Below, piece after piece: positions 42,900-53,500 of a DNA stretch of 64,000 nucleotides; the first letter of the stretch is position 1; each line of letters opens with the position of its first letter. The translations under genes and the position numbers were made by a program. Location: contig JBKEDF010000052.1 of the NCBI GenBank assembly GCA_047975325.1, positions 42,659 to 106,658 of the forward strand. The letters are read 5' to 3'. Source of the DNA: JBKEDF01 sp047975325. Lineage in GTDB: Bacteria; Pseudomonadota; Alphaproteobacteria; Rhodobacterales; Rhodobacteraceae. The notes beneath the pieces are model-generated. The model was not told the origin of the DNA. It ran no database searches and saw only the letters and a program-made list of their open reading frames with translations.

Positions 42900-43183
42900 A
42901 CATCGGGACCGATTCGTTTCCACAAGAACCGAATATGGCCCCAGCTTTCCTGCAACTGCCATCAAATCGTCGGATTTTCATGAAAAACCCCACGGTGAAA
43001 AGACAAAACCAGAACAAAAAGGCAGGTGTTGTTTCCGCAGGCAAGCCAATATAGTCCCCACCGCGAAACAGCTATCGTTTTAGGCTGTTTTGCCCTATTT
43101 TTTGAGGGTTAGTTATAATTAGGGGTGCCCTGGCAACAGCGGCGATCAGCACCCTGAGTGATTTGATAAGGACCGGGTAAGGA
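42900..43183. promoter_or_regulatory. Leader/promoter region of the PKS-NRPS operon
   Basis: No gene is supported. AAACAGC/GCTGTTT (about 43065-43090) can form a weak hairpin followed by a T-rich stretch, a possible end for the upstream gene. TTGCCC (43090-43095) and a perfect TATAAT (43114-43119), 18 bases apart, form a candidate sigma-70 promoter 65 bases before the PKS start. Confidence 0.5.
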
Positions 43184-46100
43184 ATGAAGGATTTCAAGGA
43201 TGACCCCGAACCAGTAGGGGAAAGCGATATTGCCATTGTCGGGATGGCGGCGCATTTGCCGGGTGCCGGGTCTGTTCGCGAATATTGGGCCAATCTGAAA
43301 AATGGCGTCGAATCAATCCGCCACCTGACGGAAGAAGAACTTCTCGCGGCTGGGGAAAACCCGGCCCGGATGCGGCATCGCAATTACGTTCCCGCCGCCG
43401 CTCCGCTGGACGGATTTGCCGAATTCGATGCCGAGTTCTTTGGATTTTCGCCCAAGGAGGCCGCAATCCTCGATCCGCAGCACCGCCATTTCCTTGAAGT
43501 CGCCTGGGAAGCAATGGAAGATGCGGGGCGCCCGCCCGAAACCTTCCCCGGCGCGATCGGTGTCTATGCCGGCTGCGGCATGGGGAGCTATTTTTATTTC
43601 AACATCTGTTCCAATCCTGACCTGGTTGAAAATACCGGGATGTTCCTGCTGCGCCATACCGGAAATGACAAGGATTTCCTGTCTACCCGTGTCAGCCACA
43701 TCTTTGACCTCAAGGGGCCGTCAATCAGCATCCAGACCGCCTGTTCGACTTCTCTGGTTGCGATCCATTACGCGGCCCAGGCGCTTCTGAATGGCGAATG
43801 CGACATGGCCCTGGCGGGCGGGGTCACGATCGAACTGCCGCAAAGTCGCGGTTATATCTTTAATGACGGGGAAATCCTTTCACCGGATGGTCATTGCCAT
43901 GCTTTCGATCATCGTGCGGAAGGCACGGTTTTTGGTTCCGGTGCAGGCTGCGTGGTATTGCGCCGGGCGGCAGATGCGATCCGCGATGGCGATCATATCT
44001 GGGCCATCATCAAAGGCAGCGCAGTCAATAATGACGGCTCGGCCAAGGCGGGCTATCTGGCGCCTTCGGTCGATGGTCAGGCGCGCGCCATCGCCGAAGC
44101 ACAGGCCATGGCCGGGATCAGCGCCGAAACCGTGGGCTATGTCGAATGTCACGGCACCGGCACCTATCTGGGCGATCCCATTGAAATCGCAGCCCTTACC
44201 GAAGCCTTTCGTGAAACGACCGAAGCACGGGGCTTTTGCCGCATCGGATCGGTCAAGACCAATATCGGCCATCTCGATACGGCAGCGGGTGTGGCAAGCC
44301 TGATCAAGGCCACGCTGGCGCTTCATCACGGGCAGATCCCGCCCAGCCTGCATTACGAATCCCCGAACCCTTCCATCGATTTCGAAAACAGCCCCTTTCA
44401 TGTCAACGACACGTTGACAAAATGGGATTCACCGGGCCACCCGCGCCGTGCGGGTGTAAATTCCCTGGGCGTCGGAGGAACCAACGCCCACACGGTCCTG
44501 CAGGAACCACCCGTTCCTGCCGCATCGGAAGACTCCGACTGGCCTTTTCAACTTCTTGTCCTGTCAGCCCGGTCCAAATCCGCGCTTGATGCCCAGGCAA
44601 CGCGGCTCGCTGATCATCTTCGCACCCATCCCGAACAATCGCTTGCCGATATTGCCTGGACATTGAAGGAAGGTCGTCGCGCCTTCGAAAAACGCCGGGT
44701 CATCGTTGCCGAAACCCATGAGGAGGCCGCCAATCTGCTGGAAGGCAGTGAACCGCGGCGGATCTGGTCCCACGATTTCCTGGGCGACAATCCGGAAATC
44801 GCGTTCATGTTTCCCGGCGGCGGCGCCCAATATGCGGGCATGGCACGGGACCTGTATGACACCGAACCCGAATTCGCAGATTGGATGGACAAGGGTCTCA
44901 CGATCCTGCAACCGAAACTGGATTACAATATCCGTGCGCTCTGGTTGCCCGAAACAGGGGCGGAGGCCGAGGCTGATGAACGGCTGAAAAAGCCCTCTGT
45001 CCAGCTTCCGCTGATCCTGATTGTCGAATATGCACTGGCGAAACTCTATCAAAGCTGGGGGGTGAACCCTTCGGCACTGGTCGGCCATTCGATGGGCGAA
45101 AACACCGCAGCCTGTCTTGCCGGTGTCATGAGCTTTGAGGATTGCATCGGACTGGTCCATCTGCGCGGCACGCTTTTTGATACGGTCCCCCCGGGCGGGA
45201 TGCTTTCCGTTCCGCTGGATGAGGCTGAACTGCAGCCCTTCATGGCCGATGATCTGGACATGGCCTCGGTCAATGCGCCGGGGCTTTGCGTGGTATCCGG
45301 GCCCGATGACAGCCTCGCTGCGCTGGCGGCAAGACTGAAGGCCGAGGATGTCGAAACCCAACGCATCGCCATCAATATCGCCGCCCATTCACAGATGCTG
45401 GAGCCAATCCTGCAACGGTTTGGCGATTATCTGCGTTCGATCCCACTCAATCCGCCGCGAATCCCGGTCATTTCCAACCGGACGGGCGAACCCCTGAGTG
45501 ATACGCAAGCGACCGACCCGGAATATTGGGTCGCACATCTGCGCAATACGGTGCATTTCTCTGCCTGCATGGATTGGCTGAAATCGGATCCCTCCCGCGT
45601 CTATATCGAAATGGGGCCGGGGCGGGCAATGTCATCGCTGGCGCAGGCCAATGGGGTTCCGGCCGGACAGGTTGTTTCCGCGCTGCGTCATCCCGAACAG
45701 GAAGTCGGCGACGATCAATGGCATATGGCCACAATCGGGCGGCTATGGGCCTGTGGCGTACCGGTTGACTGGGCCCCCATCTGGGGCGAGGCAAAACGCA
45801 AGCGCGTCTCCTTGCCGACCTATGCCTTCCAGCGCCGTCCCTATTTTATCGAACCGGGAAAGGCGCAGGCCCCGGAGGCCGAAGCCCCACCAATGCGGAC
45901 AGGGGATATCACCGATTGGGGCTGGGCTCCGGCCTGGCAGCCCCGGGCCGCGGAATGCGAAATCGATATCGAGGCGGGGCTTGACGGATCCACGCCGCAA
46001 ACCTGGCTCGTCTTTCTTGACGAGGCCGGGCTGGGCATGGCCACTGCCGATCTTTTGCGCAAGGCCGGACATAAGGTGATCCCGGTACGGGCGGGTGATG

Positions 46101-49100
46101 CCTATGGCCGCGATGGGGAAGGCTTCACCCTCGCGCCCGAAAGGGGGCGGGAAGGCTATGATGCGCTGATCCGGGATCTTGTCGCATCGGGACAGGTGCC
46201 AACGCGCGTGGCGCATTTCTGGCTGGTCACGGAAACTGAAAGTTTCCGCCCCGGTTCCAGTTTCCTGCATCGCAATATCGAACAGGGCTTTTATTCGCTG
46301 ATGTTCCTGGCACAGGCCATGGCAGAGGAAAACCTGCCGGGGCCGGTCCATATCACCACCATTACCAATGGTGCCGCAAAAGTGCGCGGGGAGGCCCTGC
46401 GCTGGCCCGAAAAGGCGACAATTGCAGGACCCTGCCGGGTTATTCCGCATGAAATGCCGGGCGTAACCTGTGCCCAGATCGACGTGATCCTGCCGGAGGC
46501 CCCACGCCGCGGCCGGGCGGATCATTCTGGCCTGGCCCTGCAACTGACAGAAGATTTCCTGTCCCCCCCTATCAATGCACTGGTGGCGCTGCGGGGCGTG
46601 CGGCGACTGGAACGCAGGATGAAACAGATCCCGCTGCCCGAAACCCGTATCGAGCTTTCCGAATCCGCGCCGGTTCTGGTAACCGGTGGCTTTGGCGGCA
46701 TTGGCCTGACCCTGGCGGAAGATCTGATCCGCCGTCATCGGGCAAGGATTGTCCTGATCACCCGCCGTCCCCTGCCCGAACGCGAGAAATGGGAGGCCGA
46801 GATCGCAGGGGGCAGCCCGGCCGCGCGCCGCATCCTGGCCTTGCAACGGCTTGAAGCCCTGGGTGGCGAGGTCGAGGTTGTGGAGGCTGATGTCTGCAAC
46901 CGCCAGGAAATGGAGGAGGCCGTCGCCAGGGCCGAGGCACGCTTTGGCCCGCTCAAGGCGGTGATCCATGCGGCCGGTGTGGTGGACGATGGCCCGCTTC
47001 TGTCCAAATCCCCTGCAGTGGTGGAGGAGGTTCTGGCCCCCAAGCTCCATGGGACACAGGTTCTTGATGCGCTGTTTCCGGATGGGCGGCTTGATCTGAT
47101 GGTACTGTTTTCCTCAACCTCCACCGTGACGGCCCCCGCCGGTCAGATCGATTACGTTGCTGCAAACGAATACCTCAATGCCTATGCCCAATCACGCGCT
47201 GGCGGCAAGACGCAGGTTGTCGCGCTCAACTGGGGGATCTGGCAAGGCGTCGGCATGGCGGCCGAGGCCTTGGCCGACCGCACCGGCAATCGCCCGGAGC
47301 CACCCCGTCTGCCAATCGGGGCGCCGATGCTGGACGAGGCAAGTTTCGATCCCGAAGGCAATCGCCTTTTCACGGCGGATTATTCCACTGATCGATGGGT
47401 CCTCGACGGTCACCGGACGAAGGCGGGGGAGCCGTTGATCCCCGGAACCGGCTATCTGGAAATTGCGGCCGAGGCCCTGGCACAGGAAGGCGTGGACCGG
47501 TTCGAGATCCGCGATCTTTATTTTTTCCGCCCGCTGGATGTGGCCGATGACACGCATAGGGCAATCCGGGCAAGACTGACCAGCAGCGATGAGGGTTACG
47601 GGTTCGATCTGCGTTCGGCAGTCCCGGCAAGGGGGATGACCGGATGGCAGATGAATGCGCAGGCGCGTCTGATTCCGCTCAAGGAAGGGGTGGCGATGCC
47701 GCCGGGGATCGACCCCGCCGCCATCGCCGCGCGCTGCAGCGCGCCGGAAATCGGTGAGGGCCTGGCATCGCCCCAGGAGGAACATCTGAAATTCGGGCCG
47801 CGTTGGCGGGTTATCCAGTCCCGCGCCCTGGGGGAAAACGAGGGAATTGCGGAACTGTCCCTGCCGGCATCATTCCGGTCGGAAACCCGGGACTGGCTGA
47901 TCCACCCTGCGCTGATGGATCTGGCCACCGGCTGGGCCATGGGACTGATTGCGGGCTATGCGCCTTCACATCTCTGGGTGCCGGTCAGCTATGGTCTGGT
48001 ACGGGTCCACGCCCCGCTGCCCGCGCAGATTGTCAGTTGGGTGCGCAGCGCCGGGACCAATCAGGCGGAAGGGCCGGTGGCAAGCTTTGACATCACCCTT
48101 GCCGCGCCGGATGGGACGGTCTGTATAGAAATCAAGGATTTCAGCATCCGGCGACTTGAAGGCACATTGGCGCTTGCACCTCCCGATCCTCGGGAGCTGG
48201 AATTCGACAGGACGGAAACCAAGACGCTTTCCCCCGCCGAGGAACGCCTGGCACATAACCTGTCCCAGGGCATTCGCGCCGAGGAGGGGGCGGAAGCCTT
48301 TGGCCGGGCGCTTTCCACCGGATTGCCACAAATTGTTGTCTCCTCGCTGGATCTGCCCACGCTTGTCGCCCAGGCTGATCGGGTTGAGGCGATCCGGCCG
48401 GAAGGGCAATCCTTTGCCCGACCCGATCTTGACAGCGATTACGTAGAAGCCCGCAACGATATCGAACGCACGCTGACCGGATTCTGGCAGGATCTTCTGG
48501 GGGTTGAACAAGTCGGTGTGGAGGATGATTTCTTTGCACTTGGCGGCCATAGCCTGATTGCAGTCAGGCTTTTTGCCATGGTGCGCAAGGCTTATCGGGT
48601 GGATTTCCCGATCTCCATCCTTTTCGAGGCCCCGACCATCGCCGGCTGCGCCGCACTGATCGAGGAACAGATCGGACCGCAGGAAGAAAGCGAAGATACG
48701 ACACCGAAGGCCACGCCTGTACGACGCTTCACCCATCTTGTTGCGATGCATGAACGCGAAGGCGGGCCGAAGACGCCCTTCTTCCTGGTTGCCGGGATGT
48801 TCGGAAATGTTCTGAACCTGCGCCACCTTGCGCAGCTTATCGGGGGGGATCGGCCGTTTTACGGGCTTCAGGCGCGGGGGCTTTATGGTGATGCAGAACC
48901 CCATGCCACGATCCCGGAGGCAGCAAATGATTATATCGCCGAATTGCGGCAGGTGCAGCCGCATGGCCCCTATTTGCTGGGCGGATTTTCCGGCGGCGGC
49001 CTGACGGCCTGGGAAATGGCGCGGCAACTGGAAAAGGCAGGGGAGGAAGTCGCGCTTCTGGTACTGCTGGACACCCCCTTGCCGATGCCCCCAATGCTGA

Positions 49101-49573
49101 CACGCCCCGACAAGGCGCTGATCAAGATTGCGGAACTGCGCACCCGGGGACCGGGTTATCTGGCCGATTGGGCGAAAGCCCGCTGGGAATGGGAAATGCA
49201 AAAACGCCAGCCCAGGCCGCAAGATAACGAAGGCGCCTTCCACAATGCCGCAATCGAGGCCGCTTTCCGGGGGGCAATCGCGCAGTATGAATTGCCGCAT
49301 CGAAAAGGGGCAACGGTGCTTTACCGTCCGCCGCTGGATCGACATTGGAAGGTTACGGGCGGCAACTGGGTCAGCAAGGCAAAGGAATATGTTTTTGATG
49401 ACAATGACCTGACCCAATTCGCGCCCGCGCTTGAGGTTGTCGAGGTTCCGGGCAATCACGACAGCATGGTGCTGGAACCCAATGTCCGAACCCTGGCAGC
49501 ACGGCTGCGCAAGGCCTTGATGCGGGTTGAACCGGAAACAGAAACCAGCAGCTTGCAAACGGCGGCGGAATAA
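43184..49573 (+). CDS. Single-module type I polyketide synthase (KS-AT-KR-DH-ACP-TE)
   Basis: A 2129-residue modular PKS. KS (about 15-435) has Cys187 (TACSTSLVAIH), His323 (ECHGTGTYLGDP) and His363 (KTNIGHLDTAAG). AT (about 540-840) has Ser636 (GHSMGENTAA) and His735. A structural KR half is followed by catalytic KR with TGGFGGIG (1167-1174), Tyr1324 and Asn1328; its GVVDDGP segment suggests the B-type alcohol. DH-like domain (about 1395-1655) has His1410 and Asp1579, but LMDLATGW lacks the usual Gln/His after the Asp. ACP Ser1790 (LGGHSLIA); TE Ser1936 (GGFSGGGL) and His2092. No loading domain is present, so the acyl starter must come from another protein, probably the NRPS two genes on. 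First gene of a tight four-gene operon; the AAGGA nearest the ATG is very close, another lies 10 bases ahead. Confidence 0.95.
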   Translation: MKDFKDDPEPVGESDIAIVGMAAHLPGAGSVREYWANLKNGVESIRHLTEEELLAAGENPARMRHRNYVPAAAPLDGFAEFDAEFFGFSPKEAAILDPQHRHFLEVAWEAMEDAGRPPETFPGAIGVYAGCGMGSYFYFNICSNPDLVENTGMFLLRHTGNDKDFLSTRVSHIFDLKGPSISIQTACSTSLVAIHYAAQALLNGECDMALAGGVTIELPQSRGYIFNDGEILSPDGHCHAFDHRAEGTVFGSGAGCVVLRRAADAIRDGDHIWAIIKGSAVNNDGSAKAGYLAPSVDGQARAIAEAQAMAGISAETVGYVECHGTGTYLGDPIEIAALTEAFRETTEARGFCRIGSVKTNIGHLDTAAGVASLIKATLALHHGQIPPSLHYESPNPSIDFENSPFHVNDTLTKWDSPGHPRRAGVNSLGVGGTNAHTVLQEPPVPAASEDSDWPFQLLVLSARSKSALDAQATRLADHLRTHPEQSLADIAWTLKEGRRAFEKRRVIVAETHEEAANLLEGSEPRRIWSHDFLGDNPEIAFMFPGGGAQYAGMARDLYDTEPEFADWMDKGLTILQPKLDYNIRALWLPETGAEAEADERLKKPSVQLPLILIVEYALAKLYQSWGVNPSALVGHSMGENTAACLAGVMSFEDCIGLVHLRGTLFDTVPPGGMLSVPLDEAELQPFMADDLDMASVNAPGLCVVSGPDDSLAALAARLKAEDVETQRIAINIAAHSQMLEPILQRFGDYLRSIPLNPPRIPVISNRTGEPLSDTQATDPEYWVAHLRNTVHFSACMDWLKSDPSRVYIEMGPGRAMSSLAQANGVPAGQVVSALRHPEQEVGDDQWHMATIGRLWACGVPVDWAPIWGEAKRKRVSLPTYAFQRRPYFIEPGKAQAPEAEAPPMRTGDITDWGWAPAWQPRAAECEIDIEAGLDGSTPQTWLVFLDEAGLGMATADLLRKAGHKVIPVRAGDAYGRDGEGFTLAPERGREGYDALIRDLVASGQVPTRVAHFWLVTETESFRPGSSFLHRNIEQGFYSLMFLAQAMAEENLPGPVHITTITNGAAKVRGEALRWPEKATIAGPCRVIPHEMPGVTCAQIDVILPEAPRRGRADHSGLALQLTEDFLSPPINALVALRGVRRLERRMKQIPLPETRIELSESAPVLVTGGFGGIGLTLAEDLIRRHRARIVLITRRPLPEREKWEAEIAGGSPAARRILALQRLEALGGEVEVVEADVCNRQEMEEAVARAEARFGPLKAVIHAAGVVDDGPLLSKSPAVVEEVLAPKLHGTQVLDALFPDGRLDLMVLFSSTSTVTAPAGQIDYVAANEYLNAYAQSRAGGKTQVVALNWGIWQGVGMAAEALADRTGNRPEPPRLPIGAPMLDEASFDPEGNRLFTADYSTDRWVLDGHRTKAGEPLIPGTGYLEIAAEALAQEGVDRFEIRDLYFFRPLDVADDTHRAIRARLTSSDEGYGFDLRSAVPARGMTGWQMNAQARLIPLKEGVAMPPGIDPAAIAARCSAPEIGEGLASPQEEHLKFGPRWRVIQSRALGENEGIAELSLPASFRSETRDWLIHPALMDLATGWAMGLIAGYAPSHLWVPVSYGLVRVHAPLPAQIVSWVRSAGTNQAEGPVASFDITLAAPDGTVCIEIKDFSIRRLEGTLALAPPDPRELEFDRTETKTLSPAEERLAHNLSQGIRAEEGAEAFGRALSTGLPQIVVSSLDLPTLVAQADRVEAIRPEGQSFARPDLDSDYVEARNDIERTLTGFWQDLLGVEQVGVEDDFFALGGHSLIAVRLFAMVRKAYRVDFPISILFEAPTIAGCAALIEEQIGPQEESEDTTPKATPVRRFTHLVAMHEREGGPKTPFFLVAGMFGNVLNLRHLAQLIGGDRPFYGLQARGLYGDAEPHATIPEAANDYIAELRQVQPHGPYLLGGFSGGGLTAWEMARQLEKAGEEVALLVLLDTPLPMPPMLTRPDKALIKIAELRTRGPGYLADWAKARWEWEMQKRQPRPQDNEGAFHNAAIEAAFRGAIAQYELPHRKGATVLYRPPLDRHWKVTGGNWVSKAKEYVFDDNDLTQFAPALEVVEVPGNHDSMVLEPNVRTLAARLRKALMRVEPETETSSLQTAAE

Positions 49574-49576
49574 CCC

Positions 49577-50590
49577 ATGGCACGAACGCTCCTGACAGTC
49601 ATTCTGAACTGGCGCACGGCGGAGATGACACTCCGGGCCACGGCCGCCGCACGGGCCGCAATGAAGGATCTGCCCGGCGCCATAACCATTGTCGATAACG
49701 ATAGCGGCGACGGATCCTTCGAACGGATGAGCGCCGAAATCGAGGCACGCGGCTGGGATCGGGGCGAAATCCCCGTCCGCGTTCTGCAATCAGGCCATAA
49801 TGGCGGCTTCGGGGCGGGCAATAATTACGGGATCCGGGCCGGTTTGCCAGAGGGCGTACGCCCCGATTATGTCTATATCCTGAATTCCGACGCCTTCCCC
49901 GAACCAGATGCAATCCGGGCACTTTACCAACGGCTTGAAACCCATCCGGAAACCGGTTTTGCGGGCAGCTATATCAAGGGTGAGGATGGCCTGCCGCATC
50001 AGACGGCATTCCGTTTCCCTTCCATTGCCAGCGAATTCGAAGGGTCCATCTGTTTCGGGCCTATCTCACGCCTGCTGCGTCGGCATATCGTCCCGCTGCC
50101 AGTACCCGAAGAAACCCGGCGCGTGGACTGGCTGGCTGGCGCCAGCCTGATGATGCGGCAGGACCTGCTGGACAGGATCGGTCTTTTTGACGAAACCTTT
50201 TTCCTCTATTTCGAGGAAACCGAGCTTTGTCAGCGCGTCGCCCGTGCCGAAATGAAGATTGACTATGTCCGTGAAAGTGAAGTGGTGCATATCGGCTCCG
50301 CCTCAACCGGCATGAAAACCTGGCGGCGTATGCCCTCCTACTGGTTCGACAGCCGCCTTTATTATTTCACCAAGACCCGCGGCCGCCTTTACGCCTTTCT
50401 GGCCACGCTTGCACTGATAACAGGGGCAGGCCTGTGGCGGCTGCGGATGTTGATCCAGCGGAAAGATTCTGTCGATCCGCCAAAGTTTCTCAGAGATTTG
50501 ATCGCCCATTCCTTACGGGCAGTCATGCCGGGGGGCCGGGGGCGGCCCTCCAAACCGAAACGCGCACAAATTCAGCGTGAAGGAGTATAG
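49577..50590 (+). CDS. Family 2 glycosyltransferase (rhamnosyltransferase-like)
   Basis: A 337-residue GT-A fold enzyme. LLTVILNWRTAEMTL and VDNDSGDGS are the nucleotide-sugar binding start. NSDAFPEP supplies the DxD-like metal site, and GASLMMRQDLLDRIGLFDETFF-FEETELCQRV is the acceptor-side motif seen in WbbL-like rhamnosyltransferases. A hydrophobic segment near 275-292 and a basic tail suggest membrane association. It begins 3 bases after the PKS stop and ends 1 base before the NRPS start, so it is translationally coupled to both and probably modifies their product or the lipid/glycan that receives it. Confidence 0.9.
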   Translation: MARTLLTVILNWRTAEMTLRATAAARAAMKDLPGAITIVDNDSGDGSFERMSAEIEARGWDRGEIPVRVLQSGHNGGFGAGNNYGIRAGLPEGVRPDYVYILNSDAFPEPDAIRALYQRLETHPETGFAGSYIKGEDGLPHQTAFRFPSIASEFEGSICFGPISRLLRRHIVPLPVPEETRRVDWLAGASLMMRQDLLDRIGLFDETFFLYFEETELCQRVARAEMKIDYVRESEVVHIGSASTGMKTWRRMPSYWFDSRLYYFTKTRGRLYAFLATLALITGAGLWRLRMLIQRKDSVDPPKFLRDLIAHSLRAVMPGGRGRPSKPKRAQIQREGV

Positions 50591-50591
50591 T

Positions 50592-53500
50592 ATGAGCCCG
50601 TTTTCAGCCCTGTTGATCGGTAATGAATCCCTGACAATCCAATGCGGCGAGATGCTGCTGTCACGGGGCCATGGCATTACCGCCGTCGTTACCCGCAATC
50701 CCGAAATCCAGAGTTGGGCCGAAGCCAAGGGCCTGCGGACCGAACACCAGGGCACCGGCCTGACAGATGCGCTGTCCGGCCTTTCGGTGGACTGGCTTTT
50801 TTCAGTAGCCAATCTGAACGTGATTCCGGATGCGGTCCTGAAGCTTGCCAGCAAGGGGGCGGTCAATTTCCATGACGGGCCGTTGCCGCGCTATGCCGGG
50901 CTCAATGCGCCGGTCTGGGCCATCCTGAATGGCGAAACGCAACATGGCATTACCTGGCATCTGATCGAAGGTGACATCGATGAAGGCCGTATTCTTGAAC
51001 AACGGCTGTTCGAGATCGCCCCGAATGACAGCGCCCTGACCCTGAACACCCGCTGTTTCGAGGCCGCGATCGACAGCTTCCCGGCACTGCTCGACAAACT
51101 TGAAACCGGAGCTCCGGAAGCCCAGAAACAGGATCTGTCGCAGCGCAGCCTTTATCTGCGCGCGGATCGCCCTGCGGCGGCGGGCCGGATCGATTTCACC
51201 AAACCGGCGGATGAGGCGCTTCGGCTGATCCGTGCGCTGGATCATGGGGATTACCTCAACCCGCTGACCTGCGCCAAGATTGAGGCTGGCAACCGGGTTC
51301 TGGCCGTTTCCCGCGCCGAAATTACCGAAGGGGCCGGACAACCCGGCACCGTTCTGGAGGCCAGCGAGGCAGGCCTTGTCATTGCCTGTGGTGAAGGGGC
51401 GCTGCGGCTTACCGGGCTGAAGGACATGGATGGCAAGGCCGTCTGCCCCAGCAGCCTTGATGTGGAATCCATCCCCTCCCCTGACACGGCAAAGGCAAAG
51501 GTCCTATCGGAGGCACTGGCCGCGATTGCCCCGCAGGAAGGCCCGATGCGCCGCCTGCTGGCTGAACTGATCCCCGCACAAATCCCGCATGCGGAAGGCA
51601 ATGGCGCCACCGATTGGCAACAGCTATCCCTGCCCACGGCCCCGCTTGCGGCGCTGGCCCTCGGGCTGTTGCGGGCGACGGGGCAATCCACCGCCGATCT
51701 GGCCCATGCCGGAGGGAATGATCCGGCACCGGGATATGTCGCGCCCTGGTCCCCCCTGCGCACTGATCTTTCCGGCACCGTTGACGAGGCCAGCGCGAGG
51801 TTCAATACCGCCCTGGACGCGGCCCGCAAACGTCCGGGCTTTGCCTGCGATCTTGTCTTGCGCGATCCGGCACTTGCCGGGCTGCATATGCCGGATATCG
51901 CCATCAGCGATGGTGATGCCCCCGTCCGCGGAAGCGTGATCACGCTGACCGGACAGGCGCTCCATTATGATCGGGCGCAACTGACCGATGCGGAGGCCAA
52001 AGCCCTTTCCGCCCGTATCGCCACTTTCGCCGCCGCCTTCACCGGCACTGCCGATGTTGCCTCATTGCCGATACTGCCCGAGGCGGAACGCAAGGCATTG
52101 CTGGACGGGCCCAACAATACCGGCGCAGATTATGATCGGTCCCTGACTGTCCATCAGGCGTTTGAGGCCCAGGTGGTGCGGACACCGGATGCGCCTGCTG
52201 TGGTGTTTGAGGGCACGGAACTGACCTATGCCGCCCTCAATGCCCGTGCCAATAGCGCTGCACATGTACTGATCGGCCTGGGTGTGAAGCCCGGAACGCT
52301 GGTCGGTCTTTGCACCACGCGTTCGCTGGATCTTCTGGTGGGTGCGCTGGCAATTCAAAAGGCGGGCGGGGCCTATGTGCCGATGGATCCCGCCTACCCG
52401 GCGGAACGCATCGCCCTTTATATCGAAGATAGCGCGGCCCCGGTGATCGTCACCCAATCCGCCCTGGCGGCAGATCTGCCCACGGGCGGCGCGCAGGTTC
52501 TGGAAATCGACAGTGATCCACGCCTGCACGAGGTTCCCGATACCAACCCCGACAGTGGTGTTACAGCCGGGGATCTGGCCTATATGATCTACACTTCCGG
52601 ATCCACCGGGCGCCCCAAGGGGGTGATGGTCGAACATCGAAATGTGGCGAATTTCTTTACCGGCATGGATGCGCGGATCGGAACGGAGGCCGGCGTCTGG
52701 CTTGCCGTGACCTCCCTTTCCTTTGATATTTCGGTGCTGGAACTGTTCTGGACATTGGCGCGCGGTTTCAAGCTTGTGCTCAGTTCGGATGAAAACCGCG
52801 CACTGGTATCATCGGGGCGGATCTCATCGGGTCAGGGGATGGAATTCTCGATCTACTACTGGGGCAATGATGATGGCGCCGGACCCAAGAAATATGAAAT
52901 GTTACTGGAAGGCGCGCGCTTTGCCGACAGTCACGGTTTCTGCGCGGTCTGGACCCCGGAGCGGCATTTCCACGCCTTCGGCGGCCCCTACCCCAACCCT
53001 TCGGTGACGGGGGCAGCGGTTGCCGCCGTGACGAAGAACATCTCCGTGCGGGCCGGATCCTGCGTGGTTCCGCTGCACCATCCCGCACGGATCGCCGAGG
53101 AATGGGCAGTGATCGACAACCTGACCAACGGGCGGGCGGGACTGGCCATCGCCTCGGGCTGGCAGCCGGAGGATTTCGTGCTGCGCCCCGAAAATACCCC
53201 ACCCGCGAACAAACCCGCAATGTTTGCCGTGGCAGATCAGATCCGTCGGCTCTGGCGGGGGGAAGGGGTGGATTTCCCCAAGGCCGATGGCACGCCCTTC
53301 ACGGTGAAGACACAACCCCGACCGGTGTCAAAGGAACTGCCGCTCTGGGTTACGACGGCGGGCAATCCCGATACATGGCGTGAAGCCGGCAAGCTGGGCG
53401 CCCATGTCCTGACCCACCTTCTGGGCCAGTCGATCCAGGAGGTCGCGGACAAGATCCGCATCTATCATCAGGCGCTACGCGAAGCGGGCCATGACCCGGC

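Noticed and set aside
47966..49789. A 607-codon minus-strand open frame opposite the PKS
   Set aside because: It is antisense to the ACP-TE region with conserved motifs on the plus strand; long antisense frames are common in GC-rich genes.
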